Below are positions 47,004 through 54,728 of a stretch of DNA of 64,000 bases, in pieces. Under the pieces are notes generated by a model, which saw only the letters and a list, made by a program, of their open reading frames with translations, searched no databases and was not told the DNA's origin. The stretch lies in the NCBI GenBank assembly GCA_963515595.1, contig CAUPYH010000001.1, positions 1-64,000 on the forward strand. Reading direction: 5' to 3'. The stretch is from Eikenella sp963515595 (lineage in GTDB: Bacteria; Pseudomonadota; Gammaproteobacteria; Burkholderiales; Neisseriaceae). Position 1 is the stretch's first letter, and every line of letters begins with the position of its first letter. Position numbers and translations under genes: made by a program.

Positions 47004-49022
47004 TTACTTCGCTTGCTGCCGCTCCCATTCGTCGCGGTCGCTTTCAAACATAAAAATCTGAGGTTTTTTCGCTAGTACGGGCTCGTAGTTCCCATTGCCA
47101 ACCAGCAGGCCAAAATCGGGCTGTTGCTCGATGGCCGGGCGGGTTTCTTCTTTCGCCAGCCGGATGGTGTTTTCCGCGCGTTTGATTCGGCCTTTGGCAC
47201 GTTTTTCTGCCAGCTGGTCGCGCACCGTAATCGGCATGGCCGCGCGTTTGTTGCCGTCCACCTTGGCTTTACACACAAAGCTGCCGTCCATCTTGTACAC
47301 ATACACCCACTCGGCATCGTCGTAGTCGTAGGCCACCCGCACGTCTTCGCCGTGCAGTTCGGCCAAATCGGTCGAAAAATACACATTGCCAAACAGCTCA
47401 ATCTGCCCGCGTGCCGCCTTGCGCACTTCCTGCGGCCTAAACAGCACGTCCAGTTCCGCTTCGGCCAGCAGGTCGGGGGCGAGGTTTTCCTGCTGCATCC
47501 GCAGGTCGCGGTATTCAATCGGCGTATAGTGGCGGCCGTCTTCATGCTTGGGCAGTTCGCTGTGCGGCCGGTTGTTGTAGTCGGCGATGCACTGCATCAC
47601 ATCCGCCATAAACTGCTGCCAGCTCGGCAGCTTGGCTTTGTAGCGCTGCTGCTCGGGTGTCAATTCCTTGCCCTGCCGCCATGCGTTAAACGCGCTGTCC
47701 ATCTTGCGGTAGAGCAGGTTTTGCGTGCTTCTGTCCATACTGCTGCCGGTAAAGGTTTCGTATTGCGCGGCCAGCCGGATCAGGTTGTCCTGCCACCATC
47801 TTTCGATGATGCCGCGCCCCTGCGGGTTGCCCGGCAGGCCGGTTTCATGGTGGATACCCAGCCGTGCGGTTAAGCCGGTGATTTCATGGTCGATGGTTTT
47901 GCCGGTTTGGCCGCCGCCGTTGTCGGAGTAGTACATCAGCGGCACGCCGTTGTGCTTGATGCCGATACGCAGCGCATCTGCCACCGCCACACAGCTCTCT
48001 GCCAGCGAAAAGCTAAACCCCACCACCATGCGGGTGCAGCCGTCGATAATCACAGTCACCTCGGGCTTAAACGGCTGGCCGTGAATCGGGTGCTGCACCT
48101 TGGCTTTAAAGCTGTGGCCGTCGCCGATCCACACATCATTTGGCCGTAAAGCCTGCCAGTCGCGCCGGATATAGGGCAGCAGTGATTTATAGGCCGCCCC
48201 GGTCATCCGCCCGCGCTGCTGCATAATCTGCGGCAGCTTTTTCCACACCCGCCGCACCGTATCCAAGCTCGGCAGCCCGTAGGCCGGCTGGGCGGCCAGC
48301 CAGCCTTTGGCAAATTCCTGATAGCTGTGCGCCAACTTCGGGGCGCTTGGGCGGCAGTGGTACGCCATAAAATCCGCCAGCCAGGCAATCTGCACCACCG
48401 GTGTCTCTTTTTTGGTTGGGCGCGGCGCCAAGGCAGCCAGCCGCTCGTTGGGCGAGCCGGCGGCACGGTAGGCCGCTACCCAGCCTTTCAGGGTGCGCAC
48501 ACTGATGCCGCGTTGGTTGTTGGCGCGGGCATTGGCCACCGGCACCAAATACGCCAGCGATTCCGATAACTGCCCACTTTCCACCTGCCGCACCACAAAC
48601 TGCACCGCATCCGTAATCCCAAAGCCGGTTACCTCATGCAGCCGCAATACCTCCGCCGCCAGAGCCATCCGCGCATGGGCGCAGTCGCGCTGCTTGTCGT
48701 TCAAACCCATCGCATAATCGTCAATCGGCAAACCCAGCTGCTCCATCCGCCGCACTGCCGCGGGCCGTTTGGCCTTGGCCACGCTCGGCAGCACCGCCGG
48801 CTGCGATTGAGCCAGCAGCCGCTCTGCCTGCCGCTCCCGTACCGCGGTTTGGATGGTTTCAGGCAGCCCAGCTACTTGGTATTCCATACCGCCGCCGCGT
48901 TGTGCACGTCTGCGGCTCGGCCAATATTCGCGCTTAGCTTTATCGGAGATGCCTTTAGGGGTTTTAGGTAGAGAGGGGATGCTGAGCTGCGCTAATTCAG
49001 CCGCACTTAAATATTCACTCAT
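47004..49022 (-). CDS. MuA-like DDE transposase
   Basis: 672 residues from MSEYLSAAELAQLSIPSLPK at 49022. The N-terminal DNA-binding domains (about 10-250; KREYWPSRRRAQRGGGMEYQ) recognise the phage ends. The catalytic triad is visible: Asp in NDVWIGDGHSFKAK, Asp in LMYYSDNGGGQTGK, Glu in GRGIIERWWQDNLI. The C terminus (EETRPAIEQQPDFG onward) would contact MuB. It appears intact, so the element may still transpose even if it cannot make particles. Confidence 0.93.
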   Translation of the reverse strand: MSEYLSAAELAQLSIPSLPKTPKGISDKAKREYWPSRRRAQRGGGMEYQVAGLPETIQTAVRERQAERLLAQSQPAVLPSVAKAKRPAAVRRMEQLGLPIDDYAMGLNDKQRDCAHARMALAAEVLRLHEVTGFGITDAVQFVVRQVESGQLSESLAYLVPVANARANNQRGISVRTLKGWVAAYRAAGSPNERLAALAPRPTKKETPVVQIAWLADFMAYHCRPSAPKLAHSYQEFAKGWLAAQPAYGLPSLDTVRRVWKKLPQIMQQRGRMTGAAYKSLLPYIRRDWQALRPNDVWIGDGHSFKAKVQHPIHGQPFKPEVTVIIDGCTRMVVGFSFSLAESCVAVADALRIGIKHNGVPLMYYSDNGGGQTGKTIDHEITGLTARLGIHHETGLPGNPQGRGIIERWWQDNLIRLAAQYETFTGSSMDRSTQNLLYRKMDSAFNAWRQGKELTPEQQRYKAKLPSWQQFMADVMQCIADYNNRPHSELPKHEDGRHYTPIEYRDLRMQQENLAPDLLAEAELDVLFRPQEVRKAARGQIELFGNVYFSTDLAELHGEDVRVAYDYDDAEWVYVYKMDGSFVCKAKVDGNKRAAMPITVRDQLAEKRAKGRIKRAENTIRLAKEETRPAIEQQPDFGLLVGNGNYEPVLAKKPQIFMFESDRDEWERQQAK

Positions 49023-49494
49023 GGCTTTCATCCCCAAAATCCAATTCCGGATTGCCAGCCTTTTCCACGTTCTCACGCTGATAAGCCAGCAAAGCCAACA
49101 CATTAGTTAATGCCGCTATAGTCTCGTCTACGCCGCTGCCGTCTTCGTGCCATTTAGCCAACAGCGCCAAAGCCTCGGCTGTTTGGCTCTGTACTTGGGC
49201 CATATCCGCCGCTTTGCCCTTGCGGCCGCGCGGAATTTCAATTACCACTCGGTCACCATGCAGTACGCTTAGGTATTCGCTAATAAATCGGCTGCCCGTC
49301 AGTGCCTCAAACTGGGCTATCCGATTGAGTGGCAAAGTGTTATCCAACAACCAGCGGTAATAGGTTTTAAGCTCCACCCCCATCAGGTCAGCCATCACTT
49401 TAGATGGACGGTGCTGTTCTTTAGCGTGCCGTTTGGCCAGCTCAATCGCATGGTCTAGAGAGGTGGCTTTCGCCTGTCGTCTGATGGTTCTCAT
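49015..49494 (-). CDS. BcepMu gp16-family phage regulator
   Basis: 159 residues. LDHAIELAKRHAKEQHRPSK, VMADLMGVELKTYYRWLLDN and LPLNRIAQFEALTGSRFISE match the family found just upstream of the transposase in BcepMu-type phages. The middle part is helix-turn-helix-like, so a DNA-binding role in early regulation is likely. It overlaps the transposase start. Confidence 0.8.
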   Translation of the reverse strand: MRTIRRQAKATSLDHAIELAKRHAKEQHRPSKVMADLMGVELKTYYRWLLDNTLPLNRIAQFEALTGSRFISEYLSVLHGDRVVIEIPRGRKGKAADMAQVQSQTAEALALLAKWHEDGSGVDETIAALTNVLALLAYQRENVEKAGNPELDFGDESHE

Positions 49495-49552
49495 GGTAAA
49501 AATTTATCAATCGAGAATTTAAATTCGTGATTTTTTGGATTTTTATCCGTAC

Positions 49553-49580
49553 AATACGTATTATCTAAATACGTATTTAG
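49553..49580. promoter_or_regulatory. Early-region operators
   Basis: AATACGTATT (49553-49562) and the perfect palindrome CTAAATACGTATTTAG (49565-49580) share the core ATACGTAT and lie between ner and the gp16-like gene. They look like sites for Ner or the main repressor. Confidence 0.55.
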
Positions 49581-49636
49581 ACATTAACTGCACGGCGCAG
49601 CACTGGATGGAAATTGCGTGCTGCATAACGTTGTGG

Positions 49637-49854
49637 TCAAATTTGTTCGGGCTTCAAACCCAGCGCATCAGCAATGACCCGTTCGCTTTTGGGATAAGGT
49701 TTGACTAAAGCGCCGTAAAGGGTGGTTGGATGCACGTTGGCTTGCGCTGCCAGTGCGCGAATCGACCAACCCTGTTTTTTCAACGCAGCGATGATGTCTG
49801 CACGGTGCCAATCCAAAAGCTCCGGTGTTACTTTTTGAGCTGTATTTTTTTCAT
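49637..49854 (-). pseudogene. Ner-like early repressor, out of frame at a poly(A) tract
   Basis: After ATG at 49854 there are seven A; in the present frame the product stops after MKKIQLKK. With eight A (or five) the frame continues NTAQKVTPELLDWHRADII, then AALKKQGWSIRALAAQANVH and PKSERVIADALGLKPEQI, a full Ner protein of about 70 residues with its helix-turn-helix. Ner turns down early transcription in Mu. This may be a real mutation, slippage-prone phase variation, or a sequencing error in a homopolymer. Confidence 0.7.
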
Positions 49855-49901
49855 CTTAAATACCTATTTTTTGTCAGTTGGGGAATTGACTAGATGTAGG
49901 T

Positions 49902-49907
49902 ATTATA
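49902..49907 (-). promoter_or_regulatory. Putative early promoter -10 element
   Basis: On the minus strand TATAAT stands 48 bp before the ner start, with AATACCTA and TAGGTATT inverted copies on either side of the intervening leader. A clear -35 is lacking, as expected for a regulated promoter. Opposite strands of this interval drive ner/A/B and the repressor. Confidence 0.5.
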
Positions 49908-50022
49908 GCGTTAAACTTAAAATTTATGAGATTTTCTTAGGTTTAGTTATAAATATATGATTTAGAGAATGAAATTCTAAGATTAACGTTATAGTTATTT
50001 ATAGGTTGAGGTTAGTCTTCGT

Positions 50023-50778
50023 ATGGAGAACTTTAACGTTGAGTTTGCGAAGCGCATGGAGATAGTTGTGAAGAGACTTGGCAGCGTCTCCGAGCTAGCA
50101 AGAAGGGTGGATGTAGCCTACCCGACGGCCACAAAATGGGTTAAAGAAGGTGCGGAACCTAGTACCACCAACTTAATCAAGATTTCCGATGCTTCCGGGG
50201 TAAGCCTATTGTGGCTGGCCACTGGGCAAGGTGCCGTATTGAAGATAGATAGCCAAGAACAAGAAGAACCTACTGATGGTAATAGTTCACCACGAGTAGA
50301 AAAAGGATTGCAGGCAAACTATGCAGTGCAGGACACGCTTGGTAATCCTGTGGATTTGAGCGAGTTCGTATTCATCCCTCGTTACAATGTACGAGCTTCC
50401 GCCGGCAACGGTTTCCCGGTAGGCAATGAGGAGCCATTATTTCCGATGGCTTTTCGCCGATCTTGGGTTGAGCATTACTTAAACGCTAACCCGGCAGATT
50501 TATCGGTAATCAAAGTGCGCGGTGATTCAATGGAGCCTGTGCTGTGTAATAACGACAACATCTTGGTTAATCACGCCAAACGGCAGCCCAGCAACGGCCT
50601 GTTTGTTGTCCGCATCGGCGGCGAGCTGGTTGTCAAATACACGCAAATTATGCCCGGAGGTAAGCTCCTGCTTAAATCTACCAATGAGATATACGATCCT
50701 TTCGAGCTGGATTTAGCGGAGCCGGACGCTGATGTTGAGATTATCGGCCGAGTAGAGTGGTTCGGCCGTCAGGTTTAA
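50023..50778 (+). CDS. Main lysogeny repressor with S24 (LexA-like) peptidase domain
   Basis: 251 residues. Residues 10-75 are a helix-turn-helix (SVSELARRVDVAYPTATKWV) with VSLLWLATGQG, as in CI-type repressors. The C-terminal S24 domain has Ser in KVRGDSMEPVLC and Lys in GGELVVKYTQIM, so it may self-cleave on RecA activation. This differs from classical Mu c and suggests the phage was SOS-inducible. It is transcribed toward the phage left end, divergent from ner. Confidence 0.88.
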   Translation: MENFNVEFAKRMEIVVKRLGSVSELARRVDVAYPTATKWVKEGAEPSTTNLIKISDASGVSLLWLATGQGAVLKIDSQEQEEPTDGNSSPRVEKGLQANYAVQDTLGNPVDLSEFVFIPRYNVRASAGNGFPVGNEEPLFPMAFRRSWVEHYLNANPADLSVIKVRGDSMEPVLCNNDNILVNHAKRQPSNGLFVVRIGGELVVKYTQIMPGGKLLLKSTNEIYDPFELDLAEPDADVEIIGRVEWFGRQV

Positions 50779-50820
50779 AACATTTTAAAACCCTTTTAAA
50801 AGGTACTCAATTCCCGTTTA

Positions 50821-50976
50821 TTCTGGTGCAAAAGATAACGCATTTTTTATCAAACTAAAGCAAAAGCTGGTGCAAGTTTTTTCTCGCACCAGCTTCGCTC
50901 AAATCCGCACCTGATAAAGTTTTCCGCCGTTTTTTGCCTCCGGTCATCCCAGTGCAAAAATAACCACCTCCCCACA
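50821..50976. promoter_or_regulatory. Left-end MuA binding sites (L1-L3-like)
   Basis: GTGCAAAAG (from 50827), GGTGCAAG (from 50869) and GTGCAAAAA (from 50952) are inverted relatives of the right-end repeats. Read inward from 50976, TGTGGGGAGGTGG then TTTTTGC lines up base for base in spacing with the right end. Between the first two and the third is a hairpin of AAGCTGGTGC and GCACCAGCTT. Confidence 0.6.
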
Positions 50977-50980
50977 TATC
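50977..50980. repeat. TATC, right junction copy of the target-site duplication
   Basis: TATC follows the phage terminus CCCCACA and matches the bases before the other terminus at 10524. Confidence 0.65.
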
Positions 50981-51052
50981 CACCTAACCGAATCAGCCGC
51001 CCAAGCTCACGCCGATGTATTGAACGCAATCTGTCGTGGGGATATTGATTAA
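50981..51052 (+). pseudogene. 3' part of the prophage-1 gene split by the Mu-like element
   Basis: Read in frame from 50981: HLTESAAQAHADVLNAICRG DID and TAA. It continues exactly from the ATC codon ending at 10523, so the two pieces were one 137-residue gene before the insertion. No start is present here. Confidence 0.75.
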
Positions 51053-51057
51053 CTAGG

Positions 51058-51080
51058 CCGCCTTCGGGCGGTTTTGATTT
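51058..51080 (+). terminator. Rho-independent terminator
   Basis: CCGCC-TTCG-GGCGG with a following TTTTGATTTT, starting 5 bp after the stop of the split gene. It would end the early rightward transcript of prophage 1. Confidence 0.7.
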
Positions 51081-51094
51081 TGGGAGATTACGCC

Positions 51095-51454
51095 GTGAGC
51101 CGAAACCGAAAGCGGAAACCGTCTAAGCCCTATCGTGGGTACTGCACCTTCCCCTTGGTGGGTGCAGATACCTATGACGAATTTCAGGAAGCGGCGGAAA
51201 TGTTCGGCGACTTCGCCGACCCCGTGAAGCGTAAGCGCATCTTCGATAAGCCCAGAAAGTACCGGTTTGAAATATGGCTGAAGCTGGTAGGCAAGCCGGA
51301 GTACGAAATCCGCGAAGCCAAGATAACGAGCGAAGGCGTAACCCGTGAAAACCTCAGCCAGATATTGTACGAGGTGGCCATGCAAGGCTTACGCGAATTA
51401 GACGGTCAGGAAGAAGTGGACGGTGAACAGTCCATCATCAAGATTATTATTTGA
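51095..51454 (+). CDS. Hypothetical prophage-1 protein
   Basis: 119 residues from a GTG start with GGGAG upstream. It begins strongly basic (SRNRKRKPSKPYRG) and continues YCTFPLVGADTYDEFQEAAE and IREAKITSEGVTRENLSQIL. Not recognised. It lies 13 bp before the excisionase-like gene. Confidence 0.5.
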   Translation: MSRNRKRKPSKPYRGYCTFPLVGADTYDEFQEAAEMFGDFADPVKRKRIFDKPRKYRFEIWLKLVGKPEYEIREAKITSEGVTRENLSQILYEVAMQGLRELDGQEEVDGEQSIIKIII

Positions 51455-51467
51455 TTGGAGATTTAAA

Positions 51468-51662
51468 ATGGGTAACGAATACCTAAGCCCGCAACAATGC
51501 GCGGATATGCTGACTGTAAAGAAGCGGACTTTTTTAGAGCGGTATGCGCCCCGCCCCGATTTCCCCGCGCGAATATCCGTATCTAAGAAGCGTTTTTGGT
51601 GGAAAAAATCAGAGGTTGAGGGATGGCTAGACCGCCAAAAAGAAAAACGCCCGATGATGTGA
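51468..51662 (+). CDS. Excisionase-like (AlpA-type) DNA-binding protein
   Basis: 64 residues from MGNEYLSPQQCADMLTVKKR at 51468, with TTGGAG upstream. The winged-helix pattern YLSPQQCADMLTV...TFLERYAPRPDFPARISVS...WKKSEVEGWLDRQ is that of AlpA/MerR-like excisionases. It is the last gene before tRNA-Leu, where an integrase would normally be; none is found between it and the tRNA. Confidence 0.65.
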   Translation: MGNEYLSPQQCADMLTVKKRTFLERYAPRPDFPARISVSKKRFWWKKSEVEGWLDRQKEKRPMM

Positions 51663-51717
51663 TTTGCACCACATTTACACCAAGCGTTATATAACATTAT
51701 GAAAAATATAAAAATAT

Positions 51718-51802
51718 TGGTGCGGACGGAGAGACTCGAACTCTCACACCTCTCGGCGCCAGAACCTAAATCTGGTGCGTCTACCAATTTCGCCACGTCC
51801 GC
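51718..51802 (-). tRNA. tRNA-Leu (anticodon UAG)
   Basis: 85 bases including the encoded CCA. Acceptor GCGGACG pairs with CGTCCGC. The anticodon stem-loop CCAGA-TTTAGGT-TCTGG gives UAG, there is a long variable arm, and the T arm GAGAG-TTCGAGT-CTCTC is canonical. Its 3' end faces prophage 1, the usual attachment site for tyrosine integrases. Confidence 0.95.
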
Positions 51803-51814
51803 AGGAAAGGCGGC

Positions 51815-51842
51815 ATTATACTGCAATATGCCGGTTTGGCAA
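51815..51842 (-). promoter_or_regulatory. Promoter of tRNA-Leu
   Basis: On the minus strand TTGCCA, a 16-bp spacer and TATAAT lie just upstream of the tRNA 5' end at 51802. Confidence 0.75.
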
Positions 51843-51936
51843 GATGCTGTTTGAAATCGGATTATATTGCGGAATAACAAATCAACCAACGCTGATACAG
51901 CTTTGGCCTGCCCTGCATGAAAAAATGTGCAGCGCC

Positions 51937-52221
51937 CTACTCTTTTTCTTCAGGCTTCGGCCGCCACAACACCAGCTGTTTGCCGATGTGCTGTACCAGT
52001 TCGGCGCCGGTAGCGGCGCAAAGGGCTTCGGCGATGGCGATGCGCTCCTGCCTGTCGTCGCCGGCCACTTGCACTTTGATCAGCTCGCGGGCGGTGAGGC
52101 GGGTGTCGGTTTCTTTGATAACGGCCTCGGTGAGCCCTTGCTTGCCGATGAGCACGGTGGGGCGCAGTTGGTGGGCTTGTTGTTTGAAGCGGCGGATGTC
52201 TTCGTTGCTGAGTGTTGCCAT
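51937..52221 (-). CDS. yhbY: YhbY-family ribosome-associated RNA-binding protein
   Basis: 94 residues of the CRS1/YhbY fold: LSNEDIRRFKQQAHQLRPTV, LIGKQGLTEAVIKETDTRLT and ELIKVQVAGDDRQERIAIAE. The GKQG loop resembles a KH GxxG motif. These proteins bind 23S rRNA during large-subunit assembly. First host gene right of the tRNA. Confidence 0.92.
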   Translation of the reverse strand: MATLSNEDIRRFKQQAHQLRPTVLIGKQGLTEAVIKETDTRLTARELIKVQVAGDDRQERIAIAEALCAATGAELVQHIGKQLVLWRPKPEEKE

Positions 52222-52311
52222 TTTATTGATTAGTATTTGCTAAGTGATTGGAAAAGGCTACCTAAAAATGCCGAACGGGCTTTCAGGTAGCCTGTTTCAT
52301 AAGGCAGGCGC

Positions 52312-52935
52312 TTAGGCGGCCACGCTTTCAAAACGGCGGGCGGCTTCGTCCCAGTTGACTACTTGCCAGAAGGCTTTGATGTAGTCGGGGCGGCGGTTTT
52401 GGAATTTCAGGTAGTAGGCGTGTTCCCACACGTCCAAGCCGATAATCGGGTAGCCGGATGCGCCGGATACAGCCTGCCCCATCAGCGGGGAGTCTTGGTT
52501 GGCGGTAGAAACGACTTTGAGCTTGCCGTCTTCATACACCAGCCAAGCCCAGCCTGAACCGAAACGGGTGGCAGCGGCTTTTTCAAACTCGGCCTGGAAG
52601 GCTTCCACGCTGCCGAAATCGCGCTCGATGGCGGCTTTGAGCTTGCCTTGCAGGGTGGTGCCGGTTTTCAGGATTTGCCAAAACAGGCTGTGGTTGGCGT
52701 GACCGCCGGCGTTGTTGCGCAGCGGGGTGCGCACGTTTTCAGGCAACTCGGCCAAGCGGGCAATCAGCTCTTCCGCCGACAGTTTCTCCCACTCAGGCAG
52801 GTTGGCCAACACAGCATTGGCATTATTTACATAGGCCTGATGGTGCTTGCTGTGGTGGATTTCCATGGTTTGCGCATCGAAATGCCGCTCCAGCGCGTCG
52901 TAGGCGTAGGGCAGTGCGGGCAGTTGGTATGCCAT
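52312..52935 (-). CDS. sodA: Superoxide dismutase (Fe/Mn family)
   Basis: 207 residues. Metal ligands are visible: His in MEIHHSKHHQAYVNN, His in NNAGGHANHSLFW, Asp and His in LDVWEHAYYLKF. GGHANHSLFW and NQDSPLM are closer to the Mn type. It removes superoxide in the cytoplasm. A DUS pair (about 52257 and 52280) follows the gene and may end transcription; one arm is imperfect. Confidence 0.93.
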   Translation of the reverse strand: MAYQLPALPYAYDALERHFDAQTMEIHHSKHHQAYVNNANAVLANLPEWEKLSAEELIARLAELPENVRTPLRNNAGGHANHSLFWQILKTGTTLQGKLKAAIERDFGSVEAFQAEFEKAAATRFGSGWAWLVYEDGKLKVVSTANQDSPLMGQAVSGASGYPIIGLDVWEHAYYLKFQNRRPDYIKAFWQVVNWDEAARRFESVAA

Positions 52936-53188
52936 AATCAGTTTCCTTTTTCAGATGTGTTTTGCATGGCTGGAGCATTGATTCCTTCCTATTGTGTTGG
53001 CTTACCTTGCTGCACAACTTGTACTGCCTGCGGCTCGCCACCTGAGGAGGAGAAATAATTGCTTCAGCTATAAAAGCGGCAATGATAAGTGCTATCCATT
53101 GGCAATTCAAGGTTTTTTTATCATCTCCTAATCAGGTCAATGCAGCATTGGCTTGCCTCACCTCTATCGAGAGCGACTACAAAGTAAA

Positions 53189-53215
53189 AGGCTACCTGAA
53201 ACTTTCAGGTAGCCT
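53189..53215. terminator. Inverted Eikenella DUS pair
   Basis: AGGCTACCTGAA (53189-53200) and TTCAGGTAGCCT (53204-53215) form a 12-bp stem. It lies downstream of trmJ on the minus strand. The rest of the 352-bp gap between trmJ and sodA holds no ORF I trust; a short TTGTACTGCCTGCGGCTCGC stretch resembles half of a Correia repeat. Confidence 0.75.
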
Positions 53216-53288
53216 GATTGCAGAATAATGGCTCAGCGTAAGACCTGTACCTATGATTTCAGGTAGCCTTTTGCACCAAAAGTGCCAT

Positions 53289-54095
53289 TTAATCTTTCAG
53301 CCGTTGCGAAATCCTGTTCCACAGGCCGCGCAGCAGGTCGATGTCTTCGCGGCTGGGGGAGGCGCGGTCGAAGAGGCTGTGCAGGCGGCGCATCATGCGT
53401 TCTTGGTTGCGGCGGTTGGCAAAGCCGGTTTGTTCGATGATTTGCTCCAAGTGGTCCACCATGCCGCGTGTTTGGCTTTGTGTGGCGGGCGTGTACGTCT
53501 GTTGCAGCTGGCTCATACTGGTGCCGGTTTGGCTGAAAATTTCGTAGCACACCACTTGCACGGCCTGAGCGAGGTTGAGCGAGAAATAGGCAGGATTGCC
53601 GCTGATGGTGAGCAGGCGGTTGCAGCGCTGCACTTCGTCGATGTTCAGGCCGAAGGTTTCGTTGCCGAATACGAGGGCTACCTGAAAACCTTGCCGCGCG
53701 GCCTGCAACAGCTCGGGCACAAGTTCGCGCGGGGTGTGCAGCGGGGCGGAGAGTTCGCGGCGGCGGCTGGTGAGGGCGCAGCTCAACACGGTGTCGGCCA
53801 GCGCTTCATCCAAAGTAGCCACAATTTGCGCCTGTTCCAGCACGTCGCGCGCGCCGGAAGCGAGGATGAAGCTTTCTTCCGGCAGCCGGAACGCGGCAGC
53901 CTGGGCGGCATCGAAAGTAGGCGGCTCGGGAGTCATCGGCGTGGTCATCAGGTTGGGTGCGACTAGGGTGAGGCGGCTCAAGCCCATGGTTTTCATGGCG
54001 CGGGCGGCGGCACCGATGTTGCCGGGATGGCTGGTGCGGGTGAGCACCACGTGGATGTGGCGCAGATAGTCGGGAACGGTGGGGGTGTCTGTCAT
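53289..54095 (-). CDS. trmJ: tRNA (cytidine/uridine-2'-O)-methyltransferase TrmJ
   Basis: 268 residues with the SPOUT knot: VVLTRTSHPGNIGAAARAMK, ALVFGNETFGLNIDEVQRCN and ISGNPAYFSLNLAQAVQVVC. The knot motifs NIGAAARAMK, GNE and SLNLAQAVQ identify the TrmH/TrmJ group; the C-terminal extension (RRNQERMMRRLHSLFDRA) favours TrmJ, which methylates tRNA position 32. Confidence 0.88.
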   Translation of the reverse strand: MTDTPTVPDYLRHIHVVLTRTSHPGNIGAAARAMKTMGLSRLTLVAPNLMTTPMTPEPPTFDAAQAAAFRLPEESFILASGARDVLEQAQIVATLDEALADTVLSCALTSRRRELSAPLHTPRELVPELLQAARQGFQVALVFGNETFGLNIDEVQRCNRLLTISGNPAYFSLNLAQAVQVVCYEIFSQTGTSMSQLQQTYTPATQSQTRGMVDHLEQIIEQTGFANRRNQERMMRRLHSLFDRASPSREDIDLLRGLWNRISQRLKD

Positions 54096-54231
54096 ATCAA
54101 TCGGTTTCAGCGGCGATCAAAGCACGGCTTCCTTGCCAGCGGCATTGGCTGGCTTGGTTGGAGGAGTTGTACGGGCAATGATTAAGCACGATTTTTGGGC
54201 ATTCAAGGCATTTTGTGCTGAGTGGGTAGGC

Positions 54232-54722
54232 TCATGATTCAAAGCGTTTGTCGGAACGCAAATTTTCCGGCCGCAGCGTTTTCCCTTCCAGCCAGCCGTT
54301 GCGAACCTGGGTTTGCTGGTCGAAATAGGAATAGTAGGGCTTGATATCGAGCAGTGGGCTGCCGTTGAGCATATCTACGCCTTTGAACTGCACGATATTC
54401 CCGACCACACTTTCCACGCGCACAATCGACATGCCGATACGGTTTGGCCGTTTGGGCGTTTGGGCGAGCGGGTGGCGAAAATGCCGTGCGGCAGCGTGTC
54501 CATAAACGGTACTACCTCCAGCTGGTAGCCGGATATTTTATGCAGCAAGAACAGCAGGATGATGTGTGAGAAGCCGTCTAAATCCTTTAAGCCCGGCGCG
54601 AATTTTTCATCCAGCACGGCTTTACCGCGTGTGTCGGCCAGCACAGACGGCTGTATCGGCATATCGGCGATGTCGTTAAACGGCGTTTCGAGGTAGCCGA
54701 TGGGGCGAAGCGTAATCTCCAT
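54232..54722 (-). pseudogene. trmO: TrmO-like tRNA methyltransferase with an 8-bp duplication
   Basis: The first part (MEITLRPIGYLETPFNDIAD, LKDLDGFSHIILLFLLHKIS, HGIFATRSPKRPN) is the TrmO/TsaA beta-barrel that methylates t6A37 in tRNA. After SPKRPN the frame shifts. The correct continuation, RIGMSIVRVESVVGNIVQFK to the stop at 54232, is in another frame. On the minus strand CCCAAACG is present twice in tandem at the break; removing one copy restores the gene. Confidence 0.85.
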
Positions 54723-54728
54723 ATGTCA

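Larger units (their letters stand above)
10524..50976 (-). mobile_element. Mu-like transposable prophage, 40,453 bp
   Basis: The element has Mu-type gene order read from the right: repressor, ner, transposase A, target-binding ATPase B, Gam, GemA, Mor, lysis, head, tail, com-dam. Its termini align: TGTAAGGCGG at 10524 and, inverted, TGTGGGGAGG at 50976, each followed 10 bp further in by TTTTGC. The insert splits a gene of prophage 1. It carries several Eikenella-dialect DUS copies inside genes, so it has resided in this lineage or passed through its DNA-uptake pool. Nonsense changes in T and a frameshift in ner suggest it no longer makes virions. Confidence 0.92.

Noticed and set aside
50864..50895. 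Terminator for the main phage repressor
   Set aside because: The AAGCTGGTGC/GCACCAGCTT hairpin lacks a T tract and overlaps MuA-type end sites, so it is better treated as part of the phage end.
52823..53110. Minus-strand ORF overlapping the sodA start
   Set aside because: It covers the sodA 5' end in another frame, and no protein family or ribosome site is visible.
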